Assembly (NCBI GenBank): GCA_002104945.1
Contig: MCFH01000140.1
Coordinates: forward strand, 1-27,536
DNA from: Piromyces finnis
Lineage: Eukaryota; Neocallimastigomycota; Neocallimastigomycetes; Neocallimastigales; Neocallimastigaceae
Direction: 5' to 3'
DNA length: 27,536 bases
Shown here piece by piece: positions 9,737 to 24,361 of this stretch (positions are counted from its first letter, which is position 1; the number at the start of each line of letters is the position of its first letter). The translations under genes and the position numbers were made by a program. Under the pieces are notes generated by a model. The model saw only the letters and a list, made by a program, of their open reading frames with translations. It had not been told where the DNA came from and did not search any database.

Positions 9737-12497
9737 TAACTATTGTTTATATATTTATAATATTAATTATTTCTTAATTATAATATAATTCATTGCATAT
9801 AATTTTAATAATTATAATCTTTTAATTCAAAGATTATAAGTTATGTTATTGAAATAATTATTATAAAATAAAGTTAATTAATTCCGGAAAATAATTTTAA
9901 TTTAATTAAAACAATAATTTATATCCTTTTGGGTGAATGATTTATGTCAATACATCAGGGGTGATCATTCTCTGAATAAACAATTAATCATTACTAACAA
10001 AATATCTTTAAATTGAAATATCTCGTGAACCAGCAGAGATATTGACCTGATTTTAAGATATGTTGTTTATCTCGAGCGTGACTTTCTAACGAACCCACAA
10101 TCTCCCAACCATTATTCAAAAATCGCTATTCGTTAAGGAGATACGCGTGTTTTTCCTTATTTAATTTTGACGATAAGGGTTAAAGTTATTTATTATAAAT
10201 TTTATTAAGGGTTAAGGTCATATCTTAACCTTTTCTAAATTTTTTAAATATTTCTTAATATAATTTTATAATTTATTTGAAAATAAAATATTATTGATTT
10301 TGAAATTTTATAAGTAATTTCACAATTTCAAGTGATCTTGAAATTGTAGATTTCACTAGTATTCGTGACAAATTTTCTACTAATATCAAATTTATAATAT
10401 ATTTATAATTATTATTTATCAGGGTTGATGCGTTGACCGATATATTTGTGAATAATATAATGTTTTTAATAAATAATAAATTCTATATTATTATGATGAA
10501 ACAATAAATTTAAAATAAAATAAAAATATGTTTTATAATTAACAAATAAATCACTCAAAACTCGAAAATAAACTCTTATTATGTTTAAATTAAATCTTTA
10601 TTATATTCTATTTCTATAATTTATTTATTATCTGTTTATTGTCTTTTTTATTCTCTATTTATTGTCCCCCTTTTTATAAAGAAGAATTTTATCTTCCTTT
10701 TATACATTTTCATTTATTACATGTATTATTATTTTTAACTATTAAATATTATTATTACTATTGCTATTATTTATTAAAATTAAAAGAATAAATTAAAATT
10801 ATGTCTTAGTATTATAAAATATTATAGAATATTACTTATTTGATTTTCTTATTACTTCAAAATGTTTAAATTTAGAAAATTATTATAAATTATCATTGAC
10901 TATCATTAAATGTATAATACCTTGAATAAAATAATTAAAATTTAAAATTAAAATAATATTAAATAAAATTAAAATAAAATTAAAATAAAAATTTAACAAA
11001 ATTAAAATATTAAAAGTATCAATTATTATAAACACTCATTTTATACAGAAACATAAAAGAGTTCTGTATTTTATCTTTGGAATTGTTATTATTGTTCTAT
11101 TTCCAGGTTTTAAGTTTGTCATTTAGTAATAATTACTCAATTAGTTATTTTTTTAATTTATAAGTTTAAGAGTATTTCTAAAGAACACTTGGATAAACAC
11201 TAGAATTAATAATTTGATGTATATCATTTTATTTTTAGTTTATTTATTCATTTTTATTTATTTATTATTATTTTATTATTTTAGTACATTATTGGATTAA
11301 GTCGTTTTATTTTATTTAATAATTTATTTTATTTAATAATTTATTTTATTATTATCACTATTAGGTCGTTTTTACTCAGAATTTATTATATAATAAAGAT
11401 AATATTATTTATTTAAAGAAAGGGTTATATTTTCATAAAATTATTATTCATTCATTTTTAAGGATTATTATTGTTTATTTTTATTATAAGTTACTATGGG
11501 TTAAGTCGTGTTTATTCAGCTAGTTTATATCATGTTTTTATATGAGTAGCGTATCAAGGTTGATAAATAATAATTATAATTATTATACATTTGATATTAG
11601 TAGAATATTTTATTATAAAATAATTATTAAATAATTTTATATAGTTTAGTACAAAAATATAATTTACATAAAATCAAATATTTATAAATTTATATATTAT
11701 AAAAATCATTTTTAATATAAAGAATAATAATTTTTTTAGTAGAAAATGAGAAGACTTAGATTATTAATATAAGTTAAATTTTAATAATAGTTATATAATA
11801 ATTAGTGAATACATAATAATATTTAAAAGACAAAAATAAGTTTTTATATAATAAAAAATTATTGTTAAAAAGAGCGTAAGAAAATAAAAAAAAAAATATA
11901 AAAACGAAATTAAACTGTCTAATTTGTAATTATTGTTAATAATAAATAATTTTTATAGAATAAATCTGGTGTTATTATCTATATAAATATATTAAAATAA
12001 TAAAACTATTAAACTATAAAATAACTTAAAATAAATTAATAAAACTAGTAGATATGTTAAAGCTCGTACAATAGCTGTCGAGATAAAACAATATAAGATA
12101 ACATGTAAAAGTTTTACTAAACTTATAATTTAATATTAAAATATCAAATTAAATAAAAGGTTAAAAGATAACTAGGTTAGAAAAAAAATGTTTTATTAAA
12201 ATAATCTTAATTGATTTATAAATGAATAATTATATTATGTATTATAAGTTAAAATAATTCCTTTTTATTTTTTTTAAAGATATATATAATAATAAGATTA
12301 TTTAATAGTAAATACTTATTAAGTATTAATAAATAATAATCTTTACAAAGATTAATTCATAAAACTATTCTAAACTATTTATACTATTTGTAATTTTACA
12401 TTTAATACTAAAATAACTTTTTAGTACATGATTATATTCATAATATATTTTATAATACTAAAACTAAACTTAAGACTTATTACTAATTATTAAAAAA
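9737..12497 (+). repeat. Module B, copy B2
   Basis: This 2,761-bp copy is close to B1 over its first 1.8 kb. From about 11560 to 12360 it carries many one- and two-base deletions and some A-run expansions (for example AAAATAAAAAAAAAAATAT near 11881-11900 in place of a mixed sequence). Its tail ends at the tail-to-tail junction. Confidence 0.9.
10375..11605. mobile_element. TIR-bounded element in B2
   Basis: Copy of the element at 4813-6048 with the same ends (TTCTACTAATATC and GATATTAGTAGAA). The right terminal repeat has lost a few bases in its AT run (11571-11583). Confidence 0.5.
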
Positions 12498-12653
12498 TAA
12501 CTATTGTTTATATATTAATAAATTAAATTTCTAATTATAATTATTATTGTATAATTTTATAATTATAATTTAATTAAATTATAAATTATTTTATTATAAT
12601 AATTATTATAAATAAATTAAATAATTGAAAATAAAAAAATTAATTAAAAATAA
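12498..12653. other. Inversion junction J2 (tail-to-tail) with degenerate head fragment
   Basis: The left arm ends at 12500 and the right arm, its exact complement at that point, begins at 12654. The roughly 153 bases between them align with the first part of a module head from TAACTATTGTTTATATAT onward, but nearly every G and C has been lost or replaced. For example, the TTCCGGAAAATAATTTTAAT region of other heads appears here as an A/T-only run. The fragment is plus-oriented and stops in the equivalent of AATTAAAACAATAATT. Confidence 0.8.
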
Positions 12654-15423
12654 TTATTTTTTAATAATTAGTAATAATCTTAATTTAGTTTTAGTATTAT
12701 AAAATATATTATGAATATAACATGTACTAAAAGTTATTTTAGTATTAAATGTAAAATTACAAATAGTATAAATAGTTTAGAATAGTTTTATGAATTAAAT
12801 CTTTGTAAAGATTATTATCTTATTAATACTTAATAAGTATTACTATTAAATAATCTTATTATTATATATATCTTTAAATAAAATAAAAAGGAATTATTTT
12901 AACTATAATACATAATATAATTATTCATTTATAAATCAATTAAGATTATTTTAATAAAACATTTTTTTTCTAACCTAGTTATCTTTAACTTTTATTTAAT
13001 TTGATATTTTAATATTAAATTATAAGTTTAGTAAAACTTTTACATGTTATCTTATATTGTTTTATCTCGACAGCTATTGTACGAGCTTTAACAATATCTA
13101 CTAGTTTTATTAATTTATTTTAAGTTATTTTATAGTTTTAATAGTTTTATTATTTTAATAATATTTATATAGAATAATAACACCAGATTTATTCTATAAA
13201 ATATTATTTATTATTAACACAATAATTACAAATTAGACAAGTTTAATTTCGTTTTTATATTTTCTTTTATTTATTGTTCTTACGCTCTTTTTAACAATAA
13301 TTTTTATTATATAAAAACTTATTTTTGTCTTTTAAATATTATTATGTATTCACTAATTAATTATATTAACTATTATTAAAATTTAACTTATTATTAATAA
13401 TCTAAGTCTTCTCATTTTCTACTAAAAATTATTATTATTCTTTATATTAAAAATGATTTTTATAATATATAAATTTATAAAATATTTGATTTTATGTAAA
13501 TTATATTTTTGTACTAAACTATATAAAATTATTTAATAATTATTTTTATAATAAAATATTCTACTAATATCAAATGTATAATATATTTATAATTATTATT
13601 TATCAACCTTGATACGCTACTCATATAAAAACATGATATAAACTAGCTGAATAAACACGACTTAACCCATAGTAACTTATAATAAAAATAAACAATAATA
13701 ATCCTTAAAAATGAATGAATAATAATTTTATGAAAATATAACCCTTTCTTTAAATAAATAATATTATCTTTATTATATAATAAATTCTGAGTAAAAACGA
13801 CCTAATAGTGATAATAATAAAATAAATTATTAAATAAAATAAATTATTAAATAAATAAAACGACTTAATCCAATAATGTACTAAAATAATAAAATAATAA
13901 TAAATAAATAAAAATGAATAAATAAACTAAAAATAAAATGATATACATCAAATTATTAATTCTAGTGTTTATCCAAGTGTTCTTTAGAAATACTCTTAAA
14001 CTTATAAATTAAAAAAATAACTAATTGAGTAATTATTACTAAAATGACAAACTTAAAACCTGGAAATAGAACAATAATAACAATTCCAAAGATAAAATAC
14101 AGAACTCTTTTATGTTTCTGTATAAAATGAGTGTTTATAATAATTGATACTTTTAATATTTTAATTTTGTTAAATTTTATTTTAATTTTATTTTAATTTT
14201 ATTTTAATATTATTTAATTTTAAATTTTAATTATTTTATTCAAGGTATTATACATTTAATGATAGTCAATGATAATTTATAATAATTTTTCTAAATTTAA
14301 ACATTTTGAAGTAATAAGAAAATCAAATAAGTAATATTCTATAATATTTATAATACTAAGACATATTTTAATTTATTCTTTTAATTTTAATAAATAATAG
14401 CAATAGTAATAATAATATTTAATAGTTAAAATAATAATACATGTAATAAATGAAAATGTATAAAAGGAAGATAAATTCTTCTTTATAAAAAGGGGGACAA
14501 TAAATAGAGAATAAAAAAGACAATAAACAGATAATAAATAAATTATAGAAATAGAATATAATAAAGATTTAATTTAAAACATAATAAGAGTTTATTTTCG
14601 AGTTTTGAGTGATTTATTTGTTAATTATAAAACATATTTTTATTTTATTTTAAATTTATTGTTTCATCATAATAATATAGAATTTATTATTTATTAAAAA
14701 CATTATATTATTCACAAATATATCGGTCAACGCATCAACCCTGATAAATAATAATTATAAATATATTATAAATTTGATATTAGTAGAAAATTTGTCACGA
14801 ATACTAGTGAAATCTACAATTTCAAGATCACTTGAAATTGTGAAATTACTTATAAAATTTCAAAATCAATAATATTTTATTTTCAAATAAATTATAAAAT
14901 TATATTAAGAAATATTTAAAAAATTTAGAAAAGGTTAAGATATGACTTAACCCTTAATAAAATTTATAATAATAACTTTAACCCTTATCGTCAAAATTAA
15001 ATAAGGAAAAACACGCGTATCTCCTTAACGAATAGCGATTTTTGAATAATGGTTGGGAGATTGTGGGTTCGTTAGAAAGTCACGCTCGAGATAACAACAT
15101 ATCTTAAAATCAGGTCAATATCTCTGCTGGTTCACGAGATATTTCAATTTAAAGATATTTTGTTAGTAATGATTAATTGTTTATTCAGAGAATGATCACC
15201 CCTGATGTATTGACATAAATCATTCACCCAAAAGGATATAAATTATTGTTTTAATTAAATTAAAATTATTTTCCGGAATTAATTAACTTTATTTTATAAT
15301 AATTATTTCAATAACATAACTTATAATCTTTGAATTAAAAGATTATAATTATTAAAATTATATGCAATGAATTATATTATAATTAAGAAATAATTAATAT
15401 TATAAATATATAAACAATAGTTA
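12654..15423 (-). repeat. Module B, inverted copy B3
   Basis: Complete B module on the minus strand, 2,770 bp, starting with its tail at the J2 junction. The B-type head is confirmed by GGTTGGGAGATTGTGGGTTCG at about 15051-15071. There are only scattered single-base deletions (for example 14945 and 14971). Confidence 0.92.
13559..14788. mobile_element. TIR-bounded element in B3 (inverted)
   Basis: Same element with its ends swapped relative to B1. TTCTACTAATATC is at 13559 and GATATTAGTAGAA ends at 14788. The terminal repeats are intact. Confidence 0.5.
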
Positions 15424-15870
15424 TTTTTAATAATTAGTAATAAGTCTTAAGTTTAGTTTTAGTATTATAAAATATATTATGAATATAATCATGTATTAAA
15501 AAGTTATTTTATTATTAAATGTAAAATTACAATTAGTATAAATAGTTTAGAATAATTTTATGAAATTAAATCTTTGTAAAGATTATTATCTTATTATACT
15601 TAATAAGTATTATTATTAAATAATCTTATTATTATATATATTATTTAAATAAAATAAAGAAATTATTTTAACCATAATACATAACTTAATTATTCATTTA
15701 TAAGCAATTAAGATTATTTTAATAAAACATTTTTTTTTCTAACCTAGTTATCTTTAATCTTTTATTTAATTTAATATTTTAATATTAAATTATAAGTTTA
15801 GTAAAACTTTTACAAAATTTTATTATAAAATAATTATTAAATAATTTTATATAGTTTAGTACAAAAATAG

Positions 15871-16058
15871 AAGAAAAATGGTCAATCCCGTAAATTTAAA
15901 CTTAAACGTCCCAAAATTTCTAAGAAAGTTATATTCAATAAAAATAATTATCATATAATTATAATTATTTAATTCATACCTTCTTATCCGAAAAGCCAGA
16001 AGAAGTAAGTAATTTAGAAGAACATATTATTGAGGATATTCCAGAACATACTATTTAA
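15871..16058 (+). pseudogene. C-terminal gene fragment (A3)
   Basis: The inverted counterpart of 3540-3727, so it reads on the plus strand here. It starts AAG AAA AAT GGT CAA, has the GT...AG stretch in the middle, and ends ACT ATT TAA TAA. Confidence 0.35.
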
Positions 16059-16232
16059 TAAAATATTCTATTATTCAAAAATATATCGGTTAATGTATCA
16101 ATTAAAAATATATGTAACCTTTTATTTTCTTGTTATCTAGTAATTGATTTTTTTAATATAATCATTTATTACTTGAATAAAAATTGGGTATAATATATTC
16201 TAGTAATTTTAATTAAAGTAAGAAAGCCACTA

Positions 16233-17088
<856 letters not shown>

Positions 17089-17159
17089 GTATACCATGTA
17101 TATTTTCTAAATTTAGGAATGTAATTGACAAGGTATGAAATAATACATTTTGAGTTTTT

Positions 17160-17348
17160 CTACTTGTTAAAACATCTAATCTGAGCTAATGCGCATTTTG
17201 CTAACAATGAATGAATATTCATATCTTCTGAAATAGAGTATATATATATAAACAATACAGCTTTATGAACACCGGCTATAATTAGGAGAATAGAGGAAAG
17301 CCGACTTGACTTCATTATTACTAATATCTTAGCTGGTGTCTCATTCAT
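17160..17348 (-). CDS. Hypothetical 62-codon ORF downstream of tRNA-Cys (A3)
   Basis: Intact minus-strand copy of the ORF at 2253-2441, with an identical predicted peptide from the first ATG. Function unknown. Confidence 0.2.
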   Translation of the reverse strand: MNETPAKILVIMKSSRLSSILLIIAGVHKAVLFIYIYSISEDMNIHSLLAKCALAQIRCFNK

Positions 17349-17411
17349 CAAACATAAGGGTAATGGCAAAATTATTACTTTAATAAAATAAAATTATTAC
17401 TTTGATAAAAC

Positions 17412-17427
17412 AAAAAAAAAATTAAAA
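17412..17427 (-). terminator. RNA polymerase III terminator of tRNA-Cys (A3)
   Basis: Ten A followed by AAAA on the plus strand, which is TTTT and T10 on the sense strand of the tRNA. Confidence 0.86.
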
Positions 17428-17430
17428 GTA

Positions 17431-17502
17431 AGGGGCGTTCCGGATTTGAACCGAAGACCTATTGATCTGCAGTCAATTGCTCTACCGCTGAGCTAACACC
17501 CC
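17431..17502 (-). tRNA. tRNA-Cys (GCA), copy in A3
   Basis: Identical to the other copies, on the minus strand. The discriminator base is at 17431 and the 5' end of the tRNA at 17502. Confidence 0.96.
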
Positions 17503-18201
17503 ACTTTTGTTATTTTGTCACAATAACATATATAAAAATTTAAAAAATTTGGACACATGGAAAAAATTGTCACGAATACTAGTGAAATTACAATTTCAAG
17601 ATCACTTGGAATTGTGAAATCACTTATGAAAATTCAAAATCAACAAATATTTTATTTTCAAATAAATTATAAAATTTTATTAAGAAATATTTAAAAATTT
17701 AGAAAAGGTTAAAATATGACCTTAACCCTTAATAATTTTTATAATAAATAACTTTAACCCTTATCGTTAAAATGGAATAAGAAAAAACACGCGTATCTCC
17801 TCAACGAATGACGATTTTTGAATAATAATATTTTGGTTATAATTAAGTTCGTTAGAAAGCCACGCTCGAGACAAACAACATATCTTAAAATCAGGTCATA
17901 TCTCTGCTGGTTCACGAGATATTTCAATTTAAAGATATTTTGTTAGTAATGATTAATTGTTTATTCAGAGAATGATCACCCTGATGTATTGACATAAATC
18001 ATTCACCCAAAAGGATTAAATTATTGTTTTAATTAAATTAAAATTATTTTCCGGAATTAATTAACTTTATTTTATAATAATTATTTCAATAACATAACTT
18101 ATAATCTTTGAATTAAAAGATTATAATTATTAAAATTATATGCAATGAATTATATTATAATTAAGAAATAATTAATATTATAAATATATAAACAATAGTT
18201 A

Positions 18202-20940
18202 TTTTTAATAATTAGTAATAAGTCTTAAGTTTAGTTTTAGTATTATAAAATATATTATGAATATAATCATGTACTAAAAAGTTATTTTAGTATTAAATGT
18301 AAATTACAAATAGTATAAATAGTTTAGAATAGTTTTATGAATTAAATCTTTGTAAAGATTATTATCTTATTAATACTTAATAAGTATTACTATTAAATAA
18401 TCTTATTATTATATATTCTTTAAATAAAATAAAAAGGAATTATTTTAACTATAATACATAATATAATTATTCATTTATAAATCAATTAAGATTATTTTAA
18501 TAAAACATTTTTTTTCTAACCTAGTTATCTTTTAACCTTTTATTTAATTTGATATTTTAATATTAAATTATAAGTTTAGTAAAACTTTTACATGTTATCT
18601 TATATTGTTTTATCTCGACAGCTATTGTACGAGCTTTAACAATATCTACTAGTTTTATTAATTTATTTTAAGTTATTTTATAGTTTTAATAGTTTTATTA
18701 TTTTAATAATATTTATATAGAATAATAACACCAGATTTATTCTATAAAATATTATTTATTATTAACACAATAATTACAAATTAGACAAGTTTAATTTCGT
18801 TTTATATTTTCTTTTATTTATTGTTCTTACGCTCTTTTTAACAATAATTTTTATTATATAAAACTTATTTTTGTCTTTTAAATATTATTATGTATTCACT
18901 AATTAATTATATTAACTATTATTAAATTTAACTTATTATTAATAATCTAAGTCTTCTCATTTTCTACTAAAATTATTATTATTCTTTATATTAAAAATGA
19001 TTTTTATAATATATAAATTTATAAAATATTTGATTTTATGTAAATTATATTTTTGTACTAAACTATATAAATTATTTAATAATTATTTTTATAATAAAAT
19101 ATTCTACTAATATCAAATGTATAATATATTTATAATTTTATTTATCAACCTTGATACGCTACTCATATAAAACATGATATAAACTAGCTGAATAAACACG
19201 ACTTAACCATAGTAACTTATAATAAAAATAAACAATAATAATCCTTAAAAATGAATGAATAATAATTTTATGAAAATATAACCCTTTCTTTAAATAATAA
19301 TATTATCTTTATTATATAATAAATTCTGAGTAAAAACGACCTATAGTGATAATAATAAAATAAATTATTAATAAAATAATTATTAAATAAATAAAACGAC
19401 TTAATCCAATAATGTATAAAATAATAAAATAATATAAATAAATAAAAATGAATAAATAAACTAAAAATAAATGATATACATCAAATTATTAATTCTAGTG
19501 TTTATCCAAGTGTTCTTTAGAAATACTCTTAAACTTATAAATTAAAAAAATAACTAATTGAGTAATTATTACTAAAATGACAAACTTAAAACCTGGAAAT
19601 AGAACAATAATAACAATTCCAAAGATAAATACAGAACTCTTTTATGTTTCTGTATAAAATGAGTGTTTATAATAATTGATACTTTTAATATTTTAATTTT
19701 GTTAAATTTTATTTTAATTTTATTTTAATTTTATTTTAATATTATTTTAATTTTAAATTTTAATTATTTTATTCAAGGTATTATACATTTAATGATAGTC
19801 AATGATAATTTATAATAATTTTTCTAAATTTAAACATTTTGAAGTAATAAGAAAATCAAATAAGTAATATTCTATAATATTTTATAATACTAAGACATAA
19901 TTTTAATTTATTCTTTTAATTTTAATAAATATAGCAATAGTAATAATAATATTTAATAGTTAAAAATAATAATACATGTAATAAATGAAAATGTATAAAA
20001 GGAAGATAAAATTCTTCTTTATAAAAAGGGGGACAATAATAGAGAATAAAAAGACAATAAACAGATAATAAATAAATTATAGAAATAGAATATAATAAAG
20101 ATTTAATTTAAAACATAATAAAGTTTATTTTCGAGTTTTGAGTGATTTATTGTTAATTATAAAACATATTTTTATTTTATTTTAAATTTATTGTTTCATC
20201 ATAATAATATAGAATTTATTATTTATTAAAAACATTATATTATTCACAAATATATCGGTCAACGCATCAACCCTGATAAATAATAATTATAAATATATTA
20301 TAAATTTGATATTAGTAGAAAATTTGTCACGAATACTAGTGAAATCTACAATTTCAAGATCACTTGAAATTGTGAAATTACTTATAAAATTTCAAAATCA
20401 ATAATATTTTATTTTCAAATAAATTATAAATTATATTAAGAAATATTTAAAAATTTAGAAAAGGTTAAGATATGACCTTAACCCTTAATAAAATTTATAA
20501 TAAATAACTTTAACCCTTATCGTCAAAATTAAATAAGGAAAAACACGCGTATCTCCTTAACGAATAGCGATTTTTGAATAATGGTTGGGAGATTGTGGGT
20601 TCGTTAGAAAGTCCGCTCGAGATAAACAACATATCTTAAAATCAGGTCAATATCTTGCTGGTTACGAGATATTTCAATTTAAAGATATTTGTTAGTAATG
20701 ATTAATGTTTATTCAGAGAATGATCACCCTGATGTATTGACATAAATATACCCAAGATATAAATTATTGTTTTAATTAAATTAAAATATTTTCCGGATTA
20801 ATTAACTTTATTTTATAATAATTATTTCAATAACATAACTTATAATCTTTGAATTAAAAGATTATAATTATTAAAATTATATGCAATGAATTTATTATAA
20901 TTAAGAAATAATTAATATTATAAATATATAAACATAGTTA
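18202..20940 (-). repeat. Module B, inverted copy B4
   Basis: B module on the minus strand, only 2,739 bp because of many short deletions. They become dense toward its head at 20600-20760, where GTCCGCTCGAG, ATCTTGCTGG, GGTTACGAG and AATATACCCAAGATAT each lack bases present in the other copies. It approaches junction J3. Confidence 0.9.
19102..20320. mobile_element. TIR-bounded element in B4 (inverted)
   Basis: Same ends as in B3. The left terminal repeat has lost bases near 19135-19140, and the interior has several single-base deletions. Confidence 0.48.
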
Positions 20941-21361
20941 TTTTTAATAATTAGTAATAAGTCTTAAGTTTAGTTTTAGTATTATAAAATATATTATGAA
21001 TAATCATTATTAAAAGTTATTTTATTATTAAATGTAAAATTACAATTAGTATAAATAGTTTAGAATAATTTTATGAAATTAAATCTTTGTAAAATTATTA
21101 TCTTATTAATACTTAATAAGTATTATTATTAAATAATCTTATTATTATATATATATTTAATAAAATAAAGAAATTATTTTAACCATAATACATAATTAAT
21201 TATTCATTTATAAGCAATTAAGATTATTTTAATAAAAACATTTTTTTCTAACCAGTTATCTTTAATCTTTTATTTAATTTAATTTTTAATATAATTATAA
21301 GTTAGTAAAACTTTTACAAAATTTTATTATAAAATATTATTAAATAATTTTATATAGTTTA
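20941..21361 (-). repeat. Truncated A tail, minus orientation, ending at J3
   Basis: Matches the A tail (the equivalent of 4173 down to about 3740) on the minus strand. It stops within TATATAGTTTA, just before the GTACAAAAATAGAAG that precedes the gene fragment in complete A copies. There are numerous deletions compared with A1 and A3. Confidence 0.85.
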
Positions 21362-21366
21362 TACAT
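21185..21366. other. Inversion junction J3 (divergent, inside an A tail)
   Basis: The left arm (minus) continues about 180 bases further into the A tail than the right arm does, so the palindrome has an asymmetric loop of about 182 bases. The bases TACAT at 21362-21366 lie between the two arms. The right arm starts at 21367 in sequence equivalent to about 3921 of A1. The palindrome extends on the right to the window end (about 6.2 kb) and on the left to about 15.0 kb. Confidence 0.75.
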
Positions 21367-21600
21367 GTTTAAAATATTTTATTTATTTAAATAATATATA
21401 TAATAATAAGATTATTTAATAATAATACTTATAAGTATTAATAAGATATAATCTTTACAAAGATTTAATTTCATAAAATTATTCTAAACTATTTATACTA
21501 ATTGTATATTTTACATTAATAACTTTTTAATACATGATTATATTCATATATATTTTATAATACTAAAACTAAACTTAAGACTTATTACTAATTATTAAAA
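21367..21600 (+). repeat. Truncated A tail, plus orientation, after J3
   Basis: Equivalent to about 3921-4173 of A1, including a damaged copy of the nested tail hairpin (ACTTATAAGTATTAATAAG at 21428-21446). It leads directly into a B head at 21601. Confidence 0.85.
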
Positions 21601-24361
21601 TAACTATTGTTTATATATTTATAATATTAATTATTTCTTAATTATAATATAATTCATTGCATATAATTTAATAATTATAATCTTTTAATTCAAAGATTAT
21701 AAGTTATGTTATTGAAATAATTATTATAAAATAAAGTTAATTAATTCCGGAAATAATTTTAATTTAATTAAAACAATAATTTATATCCTTTTGGGTGAAT
21801 GATTTATGTCAATACATCAGGGGTGATCATTCTCTGAATAAACAATTAATCATTACTAACAAAATATCTTTAAATTGAAATATCTCGTGAACCAGCAGAG
21901 ATATTGACCTGATTTTAAGATATGTTGTTTATCTCGAGCGTGACTTTCTAACGAACCCACAATCTCCCAACCATTATTCAAAAATCGCTATTCGTTAAGG
22001 AGATACGCGTGTTTTTCCTTATTTAATTTTGACGATAAGGGTTAAAGTTATTTATTATAAATTTTATTAAGGGTTAAGGTCATATCTTAACCTTTTCTAA
22101 ATTTTTTAAATATTTCTTAATAAATTTTATAATTTATTTGAAAATAAAATATTATTGATTTTGAAATTTTATAAGTAATTTCACAATTTCAAGTGATCTT
22201 GAAATTGTAGATTTCACTAGTATTCGTGACAAATTTTCTACTAATATCAAATTTATAATATATTTATAATTATTATTTATCAGGGTTGATGCGTTGACCG
22301 ATATATTTGTGAATAATATAATGTTTTTAATAAATAATAAATTCTATATTATTATGATGAAACAATAAATTTAAAATAAAATAAAAATATGTTTTATAAT
22401 TAACAAATAAATCACTCAAAACTCGAAAATAAACTCTTATTATGTTTTAAATTAAATCTTTATTATATTCTATTTCTATAATTTATTTATTATCTGTTTA
22501 TTGTCTTTTTTATTCTCTATTTATTGTCCCCCTTTTTATAAAGAAGAATTTTATCTTCCTTTTATACATTTTCATTTATTACATGTATTATTATTTTTAA
22601 CTATTAAATATTATTATTACTATTGCTATTATTTATTAAAATTAAAAGAATAAATTAAAATTATGTCTTAGTATTATAAAATATTATAGAATATTACTTA
22701 TTTGATTTTCTTATTACTTCAAAATGTTTAAATTTAGAAAAATTATTATAAATTATCATTGACTATCATTAAATGTATAATACCTTGAATAAAATAATTA
22801 AAATTTAAAATTAATAATATTAAAATAAAATTAAAATAAAATTAAAATAAAAATTTAACAAAATTAAAATATTAAAAGTATCAATTATTATAAACACTCA
22901 TTTTATACAGAAACATAAAAGAGTTCTGTATTTTATCTTTGGAATTGTTATTATTGTTCTATTTCCAGGTTTTAAGTTTGTCATTTTAGTAATAATTACT
23001 CAATTAGTTATTTTTTTAATTTATAAGTTTAAGAGTATTTCTAAAGAACACTTGGATAAACACTAGAATTAATAATTTGATGTATATCATTTTATTTTTA
23101 GTTTATTTATTCATTTTTATTTATTTATTATTATTTTATTATTTTAGTACATTATTGGATTAAGTCGTTTTATTTTATTTAATAATTTATTTTATTTAAT
23201 AATTTATTTTATTATTATCACTATTAGGTCGTTTTTACTCAGAATTTATTATATAATAAAGATAATATTATTTATTTAAAGAAAGGGTTATATTTTCATA
23301 AAATTATTATTCATTCATTTTTAAGGATTATTATTGTTTATTTTTATTATAAGTTTATGGGTTAAGTCGTGTTTATTCAGCTAGTTTATATCATGTTTTT
23401 ATATGAGTAGCGTATCAAGGTTGATAAATAATAATTATAAATATATTATACATTTGATATTAGTAGAATATTTTATTATAAAAATAATTATTAAATAATT
23501 TTATATAGTTTAGTACAAAAATATAATTTACATAAAATCAAATATTTTATAAATTTTATATTTTATAAAAATCATTTTAAATATAAGAATAATAATAATT
23601 TTTAGTAGAAAAATGAGAAGACTTAGATTATTAATAATAAGTTAAATTTAATAATAGTTAATATAATTAATTAGTGAATACATAATAATATTTAAAGACA
23701 AAAAATAAGTTTTTATATAATAAAAATTATTGTTAAAAAGAGCGTAAGAACAATAAATAAAGAAAATATAAAAACGAAATTAAACTTGTCTAATTTGTAA
23801 TTATTGTGTTAATAATAAATAATATTTTATAGAATAAATCTGGTGTTATTATTCTATATAAATATTATTAAAATAATAAACTATTAAAACTATAAAATAA
23901 CTTAAAATAAATTAATAAAACTAGTAGATATTGTTAAAGCTCGTACAATAGCTGTCGAGATAAAAAATATAAGATAACATGTAAAAGTTTTACTAAACTT
24001 ATAATTTAATATTAAATATCAAATTAAATAAAAGGTTAAAAGATAACTAGGTTAGAAAAAAAATGTTTTTTAAATAATCTTAATTGATTTATAAATGAAT
24101 AATATATTATGTATTATAGTTAAAATAATTCCTTTTTATTTTATTTAAAGAATATATATAATAATAAGATTATTTAATAGTAATACTTATAAGTATAATA
24201 AGATAATATCTTTACAAAGATTTAATTCATAAAACTATTCTAACTATTTATACTATTGTAATTTTACATTTAATACTAAAATAACTTTTAGTACATGATT
24301 ATATTCATAATATATTTATAATACTAAAACTAAACTAAGACTTATTACTAATTATTAAAAA
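21601..24361 (+). repeat. Module B, copy B5
   Basis: Complete B module, 2,761 bp. It is very similar to B1 up to about 23,550 and then carries increasing numbers of short deletions in the distal middle and tail (for example 24061-24360). Confidence 0.91.
22236..23468. mobile_element. TIR-bounded element in B5
   Basis: Same structure as 4813-6048, with both terminal inverted repeats intact. A small loss occurs near 23353 (AAGTTTATGGG in place of AAGTTACTATGGG). Confidence 0.5.
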
